Part shown: positions 7,875-15,509 of the stretch, one piece after another
How positions within the stretch are numbered: the first letter of the stretch is position 1
How the letters are laid out: the number at the start of each line of letters is the position of its first letter
Assembly: GCA_038227135.1 (NCBI GenBank)
Contig: JBBRQC010000044.1
Span: forward strand, 1-20,497
Direction: 5' to 3'
DNA from: UBA4720 sp038227135
GTDB lineage: Bacteria > Gemmatimonadota > Gemmatimonadetes > Gemmatimonadales > Gemmatimonadaceae
DNA length: 20,497 bases
Program-made: the position numbers and the translations under genes
The notes under the pieces: generated by a model
Databases searched by the model: none
What the model saw: the letters and a program-made list of their open reading frames with translations, nothing else
What the model was told of the DNA's origin: nothing

Positions 7875-9662
7875 TTACCAGCCAGTATTCTGCTTCAGCA
7901 TGTCCTGACCGCCTACCCGGCTCAATTCGACTTGAATGGTGGGGATGGGATACCAACGGTGGCGAGCCGTGATTGGTTCGGCAGCTTTAAGGTAGAGTCT
8001 TCTGGTGTCCTCACGTCCCCCTCCAATTCCGGTAAGGTAGCCGTTGATAACCGGAGCAGTGATTCCCCAGCGTCGCAAATCAAAGAACCGCTGCCCTTCG
8101 ATCGCCAGCTCGAGCCTGCGTTCAGTTCGTACTGCCTCACGTGCGTAGGCTTGATCGGGAAACGACGGATATGGGCTGACGCGATAAACTGCCCACGTAA
8201 TCCTCGGATCATTGATCGGCACGGCCATGCTGGCCCGATCGGTTCCCGGGCCTTGGGCAGCAACTGCTGCGCGTGCTCTGATCTGATTGACGATTGCCAG
8301 CGCGCCTGTCAGGTCGTTTCTCTCAATCTCTGCTTCGGCTAGCATCAAGAGCAGGTCAGCGTACCGGAACAGATGGATGTTCATGGAATTCTGTTGCTGC
8401 GGCTGCCAACCGACGGTAGCCTCCGATCCACTTCCCTTTTCATGGATGTTTTTCTTGGGCATGTAAGGACCGCCGTTTGACGGATCCCTGACCCAGGTTA
8501 TGCTGTACGGGCCCCAGTCCTTGAAGGGCACGCCGTCGCGACCGACCGTCCAGTCCAGCCGAGGATCTACGGCCGTGAGATCTCCTGCCTTGAACTCGGC
8601 GTCCGAAGCATTCCAGCTGCTGGGGGCAGTCACCGCCAGCGGTAATCCAGCGGCGTCGACCTTGAAAGCGTTGACGAGGTTCTGCGTTGGCGGGTTAAAG
8701 CCGCAGCACTGGAAGTGGCTGGGCGCATACGGGAAATTCAGGCGTTCGCCCCAGTTGGCGTTTGCCGCACCCGGCTCTCCGTCGCCCGCCGACGCCTGAA
8801 AGGCGAATATGGTCTCGGGTCCGTTGGCCGCGTCCGAATAACCAGTCCAGACCCGATCAAAGCTCGTTTCGAGCTCGTAGGGCCCCGCGTTTACGACGTC
8901 CTTAAATGTCGTGACTGCGTTCGCGTACTGGTGGGCATACAGCTCGACGCGTCCCTTATATGCCTTGGCGGTCCACTGCGTAGCTCGTCCCACCTGCCCG
9001 TTCCGTGGGGTGGTGGGAAGCAACTTGATTGCCGAGTCGATGTCCTTCAGGAGCTCCACCGCAACCAGTGCGCTGTCCAAATTGGGCTTACGGAAGTCCG
9101 TGTCGTCTTCGCGGTAATACGGAATGTTCCCCCACATCCGCCACGCCTCGAAGTGATAGTGCGCTCTGAGAAAGATCGCTTCTCCCGCGATGCCATTAGC
9201 GTCAGCAGCGGAAAATTCGCTCGGGCTTGACTTCTTGACTGCGTTGAGCAGGCGCAGCGTCGAATTGCTTCGGACGACGCCTTCATAGGATTGTACCCAC
9301 TTGGTATTCAAGTAGTCGCTGGCGATAGGGGTGCCCCAGTGGTAGCCCTCGATGTCATTGATCGGGGGCTGGTCGAGGCCGTCAGATCCCTTGTAGGAAT
9401 CATCGCTCGCGACGCTACTAAATACCCAGTTGCTGGCGGCGCACCCCCAGCCGGTAAAGTTGCTGCCCATACAATCCAGGGGTCTGTACGCGGCAATCAG
9501 GGTGCCTTCGACCCCGGCCCTATTTGCGAGCGTCTGTTCATTCAATGTCCCCTGAGGCTCGGAGGCAGCGCTCAGAAAATCCTTGCAGCCATAAATCGTC
9601 GCTGTCGCAAGGATCACTAACGCCGTGCCGCGGAGAAGAGGATTTCTTAATACCGTTTTCAT
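7875..9662 (-). CDS. susD-like: SusD/RagB-type outer-membrane nutrient-binding lipoprotein
   Basis: A 595-residue protein from ATG 9662. The signal peptide ends in lipobox IYGC with cysteine 26 as the lipidated residue, then KDFLS, a usual SusD mature start. TPR-like helices with FLRAHYHFEAWRMWGNIPYY (about residues 167-186), the distinctive SusD block, follow. Near the C-terminus are LFRYADLLLMLAEAEIE, VNQIRARA and a final block with EGQRFFDLRRWG, all hallmarks of RagB/SusD. The gene lies 30 bases downstream of SusC on the same strand, so one transcript is expected, and the two proteins should form the usual lid-and-barrel importer. SusD binds the ligand (glycan, peptide or other oligomer) at the cell surface. 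Similarity to starch SusD is structural only, and the substrate is not predictable here. A hairpin terminator lies beyond its stop. Confidence 0.95.
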   Translation of the reverse strand: MKTVLRNPLLRGTALVILATATIYGCKDFLSAASEPQGTLNEQTLANRAGVEGTLIAAYRPLDCMGSNFTGWGCAASNWVFSSVASDDSYKGSDGLDQPPINDIEGYHWGTPIASDYLNTKWVQSYEGVVRSNSTLRLLNAVKKSSPSEFSAADANGIAGEAIFLRAHYHFEAWRMWGNIPYYREDDTDFRKPNLDSALVAVELLKDIDSAIKLLPTTPRNGQVGRATQWTAKAYKGRVELYAHQYANAVTTFKDVVNAGPYELETSFDRVWTGYSDAANGPETIFAFQASAGDGEPGAANANWGERLNFPYAPSHFQCCGFNPPTQNLVNAFKVDAAGLPLAVTAPSSWNASDAEFKAGDLTAVDPRLDWTVGRDGVPFKDWGPYSITWVRDPSNGGPYMPKKNIHEKGSGSEATVGWQPQQQNSMNIHLFRYADLLLMLAEAEIERNDLTGALAIVNQIRARAAVAAQGPGTDRASMAVPINDPRITWAVYRVSPYPSFPDQAYAREAVRTERRLELAIEGQRFFDLRRWGITAPVINGYLTGIGGGREDTRRLYLKAAEPITARHRWYPIPTIQVELSRVGGQDMLKQNTGW

Positions 9663-9692
9663 CGTCGCTTCTTCCTTGAAAAAGGCGAGTCG

Positions 9693-12600
9693 TTAGAAGG
9701 AGGTCACTATGCCGATGCTGATAACTCTGTTGCTGGGGTACGAACCCCGGTCAACGCCCATATACTGATCCCGGACGTCTCCCGCGGCGCCTGTGTTGTT
9801 CCCCGCTGGCAGCGCCGGATCGAGCCCTTCGTAGTTGGTTTTGGTGAACAGGTTCTCCCCCTGCAGGTACACTCTCGAGCCAGGCAGATATCCTGCGGAC
9901 GCGGGGAGAGTGTACCCGAGCTGTATGCTGCGCAGACGAGTGTACGATCCGTCCTTGACGTAGTAGCTGCTGATCGCGCTGCTGTAGATGTCGTTCACAT
10001 TCAGTTGAGGATATTTGGCGTTCAGGTTTTGCGGCGTCCACGAGTTCGCCAGCAGGTCTTTTCGAACATTCGAGGAGAACTCCCGGAATACGTACCATTC
10101 CATCTGGTTCTCGAAGATTTTGTTTCCATAGGTCCCAAATATGGTCGCGCTGGCGTCCCAATTTCCCCGCCTCGCTCCGAGATCGAGTCCGGCGGTGAAG
10201 TTCGGATGGGGACTTCCGATGATCGTCCTATCATCATTGGTGATTTTCCCGTCGCCGTTGACATCTATGAATTTGATGCGACCGGGAGCGGCTCCGTCCT
10301 GTGTTGCGTGGCTCGCCACGTCCGCCGCGTCCCTGAAGAATCCATCGGCTATGAAGCCGAAGAAAGAACCGATCGGCTGGCCAAGCATATTGATCGTCTG
10401 ATTGCCAAGACGGGTGCTTCCCGGGCCGTAGAAAAAGTTCTGGACTCCGTCGATCGAAACAACCTTGTTCTTGTAGTGGCTTCCGTTGAAGGTGGCATTC
10501 CACCACGAGCCTTGATGGCCGACCGAAAAATCGAAGCCCTTGTTTTCCATCTTACCGATATTGACGATCGGTGGGTCTGCTACCCCTGCAGTCGCCGGGG
10601 TTCGCGGATCGAATAGGAGGTTATCCGTCGCGCGCCTGTACACGTCGACGACGACGTTCAGCTTGCCCTCGAAGAGCGCGAGATCGGCGCCAACGTTCGT
10701 GGATTTGTTTTCTTCCCACTTCAGGTCGGGGTTACCCAAAGACGCTTGACGGAATCCCGGCTGGATGCTGGTGTTGCTCCCCGCGATATCGTAGAACGTA
10801 TCGCCCCGGTCGCCACCAAACTGAGAGATGATGCGGCCTGAAGGGATGTTTTGATTGCCCGTGACGCCAAATCCATACCGGAGCATTACGTCCGACAGGA
10901 TTCGGTTATTAGCCAAAAACGGCTCGTTGGTGATTCTCCATCCGAGACCGAACGCCGGGAAGGTTCCCCACCGGTGAGCCGGACCCAAATTGGACGAGCC
11001 GTCTTTGCGGAGCGTAAAGTTGGCAACGTACTTGTCGGCATAGTTGTAGCCGGCCTTGCCAAAGAACGATATCAAGGCATTGCGGCCGCCATAGCTGTAG
11101 ACGTTCTTGGTACTGGGGTCACCGAGAGCGTCCTGTACGTACCGGGAATTTAGATCGGTGTTGAGGAGGTTGGCCATCGACCCATTGAGGGACCGGAAGT
11201 TGCCGGCGCCCGCTGCCTGACCGAGTAAAAGGTCAAAACTGCTTCTGGAAATAGTTTTCAGGTACCTCGCCGTGTTACTCCAGGTCCAATTAGTAGACTG
11301 AAAGTTGTTCTCGTTGATCGAGTTCGAGAACGAGGCCTCGTTATTCTGAGGGGTGATCCAACTGTATCCCGCGAAAGCGTTCTGACGCAGGTCGAAGCCA
11401 AGGCTGGTTTTCAAGGAGATTTCCGGCGTCACGTCAAGGCCGCCAAAAAGGTTTCCGAAGACTACCATCTCCTTGTTTATGTTGTCCTTCGCATTAAAAG
11501 CATTCTGGAGCGGATTGCTCGAGTTGACCCCGGGAACGCCCCTTCCGCCCGCGAAATTACCGCTTATGTCGTAAACGGAGATCACGGGCTGGAGCAAAAT
11601 GTCCTTGCCGAGGATGCCGTTTTCACCCCCATTATCGTCACGGATTCCGCCGTAATGCCGGGCAACGCTGAGCGAGATGTTCTCGCCGAAGTTCAGCTTG
11701 GACCTGTTAAATGCGGTGTTGACGCGCACGCTCCCGCGTCGGAAGTCGTTGTACTTTGCGGTGCCGCCCTGATCAAAGTAATTGAAGGAGACGGTATATG
11801 CGTTGGCGTCGCTGCCACCCCTGACGTCCAGGTTGTAATCCGCAACCTTGCCAGAACCGAACACGGCCTTCCACCAGTCGGTGCCGGTGCTGCCAGGCAT
11901 GATCAGACCGTTCGGGTATGAGTACTTGGCCGGATCTACAGTGACGATCTGTCCGAATGCGTTTTTGGTTACAATCGCCTCAGGCGGTGCGTAAGTGTAG
12001 TTAGGAACCGAAGGGTTAGCGGGATCGCCGTAAATGGCCTGAATCGGCGCGGGAACCGGCAAGCCGGCGTTCTTATAGCTTTCCCTGACGACCGCGAAGT
12101 AGTCCAGTGAGTTTGTAATCAGAATATCGTTATAGCCGCGAGTCGGAGTCGCGACGCCGGTTCTTACGCGCAGCGTGGTCGTCGGCGGCCCGGGTGGGCC
12201 TCTCTTGGTCGTCTCGATGAGGATGACACCGTTACTGGCGCGCGAGCCGTAAATCGACGCGGCTGACGCGTCCTTCAGCACCTGGATGGACGCGATATCA
12301 TCCGGGTTCAGCCAGTTGATGTAGGAGTCCTGGACCGGCGTGCCGTCAACGATATAAAGAGGATCGTTGTTCTGAAAGGAGCTGACGCCCCGGATCCTTA
12401 CTGTGCTACGGGAACCGGGCGAACCGCTTGCCTGAACCGTTACACCTGGTACGGCGCCGGCCAGCCGCTGCAGTACACTTGCTCCAGTCTGCTTGTTAGC
12501 GGCCTCAACGTTAACACTCGCAACGGCGCCGGTGATATCCGCGCGGCGCTGTTCCGTGTAAGCCGTGACGACTACTTCCTCGAGATACGGAACCTGCGCC

Positions 12601-12926
12601 ATCGAGACGTCGATGACGGAGCGTCCGGCAACGGTAGTCTGCACGGGGCGTTGTCCGACGAACGAGAAAGTCAAAACCGCATCCGTGGGAGCGCTGACCC
12701 GATAGCGACCGCTTGCGTCAGTAATCGCACGAGTATCCGTTCCCTGCACACGGACCGTGACTCCCGGCAGCGGGGCGCCGCCCGTGGTGGTAACGGTTCC
12801 GGTGATCGGCAGGCCCTGCGAGAATGCCGTTCCACTCAGAACCAGACCGAACAGCAGACCGATGGCCAACGAGCGAATGCCGGGCGAGCTGCCGTTCAAG
12901 AACGAGTTCCTACCTAGCTTTTCCAT
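9693..12926 (-). CDS. susC-like: SusC/RagA-type TonB-dependent receptor
   Basis: 1077 residues from ATG 12926, which follows GGAGG with a 7-base gap; ATG 12950 and GTG 12956 are alternative starts with their own ribosome site. A signal peptide (hydrophobic LAIGLLFGLVLSG, cleavage after AFSQG) leads into a carboxypeptidase-regulatory-like domain (about 40-115: ITGTVTTTGGAPLPGVTVRV). The segment LEEVVVTAY follows, then the plug domain with VRIRGVSSF and DPLYIVDGTPV. The remainder is the 22-strand beta-barrel, ending in phenylalanine as outer-membrane barrels do. It imports a bound ligand using TonB-ExbBD energy, together with the SusD protein downstream. No anti-sigma/ECF pair or TonB box regulator is visible nearby. 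A possible promoter lies about 100 bases upstream. Confidence 0.95.
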   Translation of the reverse strand: MEKLGRNSFLNGSSPGIRSLAIGLLFGLVLSGTAFSQGLPITGTVTTTGGAPLPGVTVRVQGTDTRAITDASGRYRVSAPTDAVLTFSFVGQRPVQTTVAGRSVIDVSMAQVPYLEEVVVTAYTEQRRADITGAVASVNVEAANKQTGASVLQRLAGAVPGVTVQASGSPGSRSTVRIRGVSSFQNNDPLYIVDGTPVQDSYINWLNPDDIASIQVLKDASAASIYGSRASNGVILIETTKRGPPGPPTTTLRVRTGVATPTRGYNDILITNSLDYFAVVRESYKNAGLPVPAPIQAIYGDPANPSVPNYTYAPPEAIVTKNAFGQIVTVDPAKYSYPNGLIMPGSTGTDWWKAVFGSGKVADYNLDVRGGSDANAYTVSFNYFDQGGTAKYNDFRRGSVRVNTAFNRSKLNFGENISLSVARHYGGIRDDNGGENGILGKDILLQPVISVYDISGNFAGGRGVPGVNSSNPLQNAFNAKDNINKEMVVFGNLFGGLDVTPEISLKTSLGFDLRQNAFAGYSWITPQNNEASFSNSINENNFQSTNWTWSNTARYLKTISRSSFDLLLGQAAGAGNFRSLNGSMANLLNTDLNSRYVQDALGDPSTKNVYSYGGRNALISFFGKAGYNYADKYVANFTLRKDGSSNLGPAHRWGTFPAFGLGWRITNEPFLANNRILSDVMLRYGFGVTGNQNIPSGRIISQFGGDRGDTFYDIAGSNTSIQPGFRQASLGNPDLKWEENKSTNVGADLALFEGKLNVVVDVYRRATDNLLFDPRTPATAGVADPPIVNIGKMENKGFDFSVGHQGSWWNATFNGSHYKNKVVSIDGVQNFFYGPGSTRLGNQTINMLGQPIGSFFGFIADGFFRDAADVASHATQDGAAPGRIKFIDVNGDGKITNDDRTIIGSPHPNFTAGLDLGARRGNWDASATIFGTYGNKIFENQMEWYVFREFSSNVRKDLLANSWTPQNLNAKYPQLNVNDIYSSAISSYYVKDGSYTRLRSIQLGYTLPASAGYLPGSRVYLQGENLFTKTNYEGLDPALPAGNNTGAAGDVRDQYMGVDRGSYPSNRVISIGIVTSF

Positions 12927-13018
12927 GAGCAATCCTCCGGGTGACTGCATGAGCACTCCTCCAAAAAACGCACGTACCTTCTACTCATCCTGCGGGTCGT
13001 CGCATTGTTTGCAGACCC

Positions 13019-13047
13019 TGTATGGCGATCAATTGCCGATACGTCAA
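13019..13047 (-). promoter_or_regulatory. Possible promoter of the susC-susD operon
   Basis: On the minus strand TTGACG (complement of 13042-13047) is followed after 17 bases by CATACA (complement of 13019-13024). The -35 element is good and the -10 matches the consensus at only three positions. The 5' leader to ATG 12926 would be about 90 bases. This is inference from motif and spacing only. Confidence 0.35.
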
Positions 13048-13151
13048 GAGGCGAACATTGCGAGCGGCAAGGGCTTCCCTGAAGCGCGATGACGTGAGCG
13101 CATCAAGTTCTCCCTGACGATTCTTGCTCATCTCGGGAGGAGGAAATCGGT

Positions 13152-13223
13152 ATGTCTGTCTATGTCACTTCGTCCAGCCCGAGCCCACAATACTGCTGCG
13201 GTGCCCGGGGAGACAACACGTAA
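13152..13223 (+). CDS. Possible 23-residue small peptide ORF
   Basis: ATG 13152 follows GGGAGGAGG with a short gap, one of the best ribosome sites in the window, and the frame ends with TAA at 13221-13223. The peptide is Ser/Pro-rich and contains a CC pair near its end (SPQYCCGARGDNT). No downstream plus-strand gene is close enough for it to be an obvious leader. It matches no family I know. It may be a chance ORF or the stub of a lost gene. Confidence 0.25.
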   Translation: MSVYVTSSSPSPQYCCGARGDNT

Positions 13224-13470
13224 TACTGCACTGCGTTTCCAGTTGTCAAGAAGTTTTTTGATCGCCGACGGTCCGAAGTGAAAGATTTCCTGGCCGGCTC
13301 GCCTGGTTGCGTACTAACGTGTCGGCGATTCACGCGCAGAAAAACAAAAAGCGCCGCTGTCGTAACCGACGGCGGCGCGAACTGCAATGACGGGATTTGA
13401 CACTAAGCTGCGAATGAGAGCAACATGTGCGAAAGCTCGGCGGAACGATTGGACCCCGCTGTTGCGGGAG
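13224..13470. other. Intergenic, no gene seen apart from a terminator
   Basis: No convincing coding frame. It holds the minus-strand terminator at 13339-13378 and a small GC hairpin (CCCGC-TGTT-GCGGG, 13455-13468) just downstream of the tRNA-derived repeat on the minus strand. Confidence 0.5.
13339..13378 (-). terminator. Intrinsic terminator
   Basis: GCGCCGCTGTCG (13351-13362) pairs with 13367-13378 around a TAAC loop, giving a 12-bp stem with one G-T pair. On the minus strand the stem is followed by TTTTTGTTTTTC. It lies about 95 bases beyond the tRNA 3' fragment on the same strand, so it may be the old terminator of a tRNA transcript. Confidence 0.8.
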
Positions 13471-13507
13471 CGAATCGGGACGGCGGGATTTGAACCCGCG
13501 ACCCCCT
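13471..13507 (-). repeat. tRNA-Pro 3'-end direct repeat, copy 1 (probable att scar)
   Basis: These 37 bases are identical to 15297-15333. Read on the minus strand they give a complete T-arm (GCGGG-TTCAAAT-CCCGC), the 3' acceptor strand CGTCCCG, and discriminator A. G72-A73 with a presumed C1 is typical of proline tRNAs. No D-arm, anticodon arm or 5' acceptor strand is found upstream, so this is not a functional tRNA. Short tRNA 3' copies of this kind are what tyrosine-recombinase elements leave at their distal end. Confidence 0.75.
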
Positions 13508-13807
13508 ACCACCGCTACATGACGAAGTGGGTGATTACCGCGATGCAGAGAGAACTACGGGAGAGAGCTCCGCGGAGGGGAATGAAAAAACTAAGCCCCT
13601 AGTCTTTGGGACTGGACGCCTCGCCTTCGAACGGTTGCCAACTGCGCCGATGTGAGCCGGCAGTTCCCTGCCGACCCTTCCCGTCAGATCCAACCCGACT
13701 GAGACTCGCCGATCGGAAGAAGTTGCTCGACGAGGGCTACAATCCACGCTTTGCTGCTACAGGAGTCGCGCGGTGGAGACCGGACTTTGGCGGCGCGCAC
13801 TGACCGT
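13508..13807. other. No gene seen
   Basis: About 300 bases between the first tRNA-derived repeat and the DoxX-like gene. Several short frames exist on both strands, but none has a ribosome site, domain motif or coherent codon use. Nothing recognised. Confidence 0.4.
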
Positions 13808-14182
13808 TCAGCCGTATACGGATCCCAGAACGATGAGGACCGCGAGGGCGAGCATGCCAGCGGCCGGCGCGGATTTCCGTAGCGGGTCGTGAATCCTGAA
13901 GTGCATCGCCAGCGCGCCGACCATGAGCACGCAGATGAGCAGCGCTGCAGGAAGGACTAGCAGGCGGTACCAGATCCCGGCGATAAGCGCGAGCGCCGCG
14001 CCCACCTTGAGGACACCGACGACGACGACCATCCATGCGGGCAGGCCGTAGGCGGCGAACTCCTCGCGCATGTTCCTCGCGTCGGCACCTCGATATGCAG
14101 TGCTTCGGTTGGCGCGTAGCAGCCAGACGTTCAGCAGGCCAAGCGCCGCCACGATCTGGAAGATTATAATGAGAGAACCCAT
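13808..14182 (-). CDS. DoxX-like small integral membrane protein
   Basis: A 124-residue protein from ATG 14182 with four predicted membrane helices (about 2-22, 49-70, 75-97 and 104-122). FRIHDPLRKSAPA before the last helix matches the HxRxxDP block of the DoxX-like/DoxX_2 family. It probably sits in the inner membrane. DoxX proteins were named for a subunit of an archaeal quinol oxidase, but most bacterial members have no proven activity. It is divergent from another member of the same family at 14256, with 73 bases between them that must hold both promoters. No strong Shine-Dalgarno site is seen at this start. Confidence 0.75.
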   Translation of the reverse strand: MGSLIIIFQIVAALGLLNVWLLRANRSTAYRGADARNMREEFAAYGLPAWMVVVVGVLKVGAALALIAGIWYRLLVLPAALLICVLMVGALAMHFRIHDPLRKSAPAAGMLALAVLIVLGSVYG

Positions 14183-14255
14183 TGGAGTTACCCGCCGCGT
14201 TTCAGGTGAGCGAACCGTTCAGCATGCCGCATCTATGGCCTCACATGGAGAAAAA

Positions 14256-14594
14256 ATGCAACTCAGCATCACGATCGCGGCCGCCCTGTCGAGCGTCTCC
14301 TTCCTTCTGTACTGCGCGAGCCTGTTCGGCTCGCGGGCGATGGTGGCCGAGTTCGAGCGTTACCATCTCGCACCGTATCGGACCCTCACAGGCGCTCTGG
14401 AGATGGCGGCGGGGGCAGGACTGCTCGCCGGTCTCCGCTTTCGCCCTTTGCTGCTCCTCTCCGCTGGCGGGCTCGCGGGAATGATGCTCGGGGCGACGGT
14501 CGTGCGGCTGCGCGTGGGTGATCCCCTGGTGTCGGCGATTCCAGCCGTGCTTCTCCTCTGCCTGAACCTGTTCATCCTGCTGGCTGCCGCGTAA
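14256..14594 (+). CDS. DoxX-like small integral membrane protein
   Basis: A 112-residue protein. ATG 14256 is chosen because GGAG lies five bases upstream and a hydrophobic helix starts at once; the same frame opens further upstream but would overlap the divergent gene. It has four predicted helices, and RLRVGDPLVSAIPA before the last one aligns with RIHDPLRKSAPA of the neighbour at 13808-14182. This makes the two genes distant paralogues of the DoxX-like family. The N-terminal arrangement (ITIAAALSSVSFLLYCASLFG) is typical of short DoxX proteins. Function is unknown. It lies between the two tRNA-Pro-derived repeats, so it may be island cargo. Confidence 0.7.
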   Translation: MQLSITIAAALSSVSFLLYCASLFGSRAMVAEFERYHLAPYRTLTGALEMAAGAGLLAGLRFRPLLLLSAGGLAGMMLGATVVRLRVGDPLVSAIPAVLLLCLNLFILLAAA

Positions 14595-14848
14595 GCGCGC
14601 TCGCCGTCGGCCGACCTTCGAGGGCGAACGCGTCCCGGCGCCGGGCGCGATCCACTACTCTGCGCTCGCGAGCCGCATGGTCATCCGCCGACTTGCGAAG
14701 GGGCGCCTGCACTCGTACTGTTCACGATGGCCGCCCGCGCGCCGCGCCGCCAGAACCGTGCTGAAACACTTCTGCCCTGCCGTTGCTTGATTCGCTGTGC
14801 GCGACCGCCGCGCCGCGACACCCTCCCCACTCCTCGCGATCTTCCCCG
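14595..14848. other. Intergenic, no gene seen
   Basis: GC-rich stretch with no supported coding frame. It contains the perfect 12-bp palindrome CCCGGCGCCGGG at 14634-14645, with no T-run after it. Confidence 0.4.
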
Positions 14849-15043
14849 ATGATGCCACGCCGCAACCTCCGCCGCCGCGCAGGCCTGACCATTCTCGTCG
14901 CCGCCTTCGCCTCCTTTCTCCTGTCCGTCACGCTGTGGTTCTCGGGGAGCCACGAGCAGGGACTGTTCGTCGGGCTGTGGGTTCCGTCCATCCTCTCGTT
15001 CGGATGCGTCGCCCTCCTGATCAGCGGTGACCGGCTTGAATAG
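14849..15043 (+). CDS. Small two-helix membrane protein
   Basis: A 64-residue frame from ATG 14849 (a second ATG follows at once at 14852). It starts with a basic patch (PRRNLRRR), then a helix (LTILVAAFASFLLSVTLWF), a short loop with GSHEQG, and a second helix (LFVGLWVPSILSFGCVALLI). The basic start followed by a helix gives an expected N-in topology. No Shine-Dalgarno site is clear and no family is assigned. Its end overlaps the next small frame by 17 bases, which supports both being real. Minus-strand frames here lack any membrane or domain signal. Confidence 0.5.
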   Translation: MMPRRNLRRRAGLTILVAAFASFLLSVTLWFSGSHEQGLFVGLWVPSILSFGCVALLISGDRLE

Positions 15044-15167
15044 CCTTGGCCTGTTCGTCGTCGGAGTCGTGATCACCATTCCAGCGGCGACCGTCGTGAT
15101 CGCCCTGGTGTTCGCCGCCGGCATCGATGAACGAGCGGAGAAGAAGGCTGCCGAACACCGCCAGTAA
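15027..15167 (+). CDS. Small single-helix membrane protein
   Basis: A 46-residue frame from GTG 15027. It has one strong membrane helix (LGLFVVGVVITIPAATVVIA) and a short charged tail (DERAEKKAAEHRQ). It starts inside the last codons of the preceding small membrane protein gene, so translation may be coupled. No family recognised. It is too short for most gene finders and could be missed. The charge pattern and the overlap are the only support. Confidence 0.4.
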   Translation: MTGLNSLGLFVVGVVITIPAATVVIALVFAAGIDERAEKKAAEHRQ

Positions 15168-15252
15168 CGCGAGTAGCGTATAAACACGCGTCATTAACCT
15201 ACTCCGCCGTATGCAGTCGCGTGCCCGTCCGCCGGGGACCATAACAGAATGC

Positions 15253-15290
15253 AGAAAGAGCGACGATGCTAAGTGCACGTCGCTCTTTCT
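15253..15290. terminator. Strong hairpin beside tRNA-derived repeat copy 2
   Basis: AGAAAGAGCGACG (15253-15265) and its exact complement (15278-15290) form a 13-bp stem. It is extended by TGC/GCA inside the loop with one bulged A. The stem arms end in TTTCT on either strand. It starts seven bases past copy 2 of the repeat on the minus strand, the normal place for a tRNA terminator. It also follows the plus-strand gene ending at 15167. Confidence 0.65.
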
Positions 15291-15296
15291 CTTATA

Positions 15297-15333
15297 CGAA
15301 TCGGGACGGCGGGATTTGAACCCGCGACCCCCT
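15297..15333 (-). repeat. tRNA-Pro 3'-end direct repeat, copy 2 (probable att scar)
   Basis: Identical over 37 bases to 13471-13507, in the same orientation and 1826 bases away. It contains the T-arm, the 3' acceptor strand and four bases after the discriminator. The two copies bracket the DoxX-like and small membrane protein genes. Confidence 0.75.
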
Positions 15334-15346
15334 GAACCCCATTCAG
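15301..15346 (-). pseudogene. 3' half of tRNA-Pro(GGG)
   Basis: On the minus strand this copy keeps more than the repeat. The anticodon arm reads CTGA-ATGGGGT-TCAG, with T33 and anticodon GGG followed by G37 as in proline tRNAs, then variable loop, T-arm and acceptor 3' strand to A73 at 15301. Upstream of the anticodon stem the sequence no longer matches a tRNA: no D-arm and no CGGGACG 5' strand. It is therefore a half gene, of the extent (anticodon loop to 3' end) commonly used as attB by tyrosine recombinases. Confidence 0.65.
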
Positions 15347-15509
15347 CGTCAGGGGACACTTAAATAATACTTTAAAGTTGTGTTTCATAGGGGAAACGGG
15401 CGTCGGCGTCCGATTCTCAGTCAATTCAGGTAGCACTTAGTAGTGAGAAACTCGACCGAAACTCGACCAAAAGATGAGCTGTTGCCCCCACTTTTTTCTG
15501 TGCCCACCC

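Noticed and set aside
13387..13602. Plus-strand frame containing GTAGFEPATP
   Set aside because: This peptide is the known false translation of a tRNA 3' end, and the DNA is the tRNA-Pro repeat.
14634..14645. Palindrome CCCGGCGCCGGG as a terminator or operator
   Set aside because: No T-run and no nearby second copy; such palindromes are expected in GC-rich DNA.
15021..15359. Minus-strand frame containing GGRGFKSRRPDS
   Set aside because: Again a false translation of the tRNA-derived repeat.
15297..15376. Complete tRNA-Pro gene
   Set aside because: Only the anticodon arm to the 3' end fits; no D-arm or 5' acceptor strand is found upstream.
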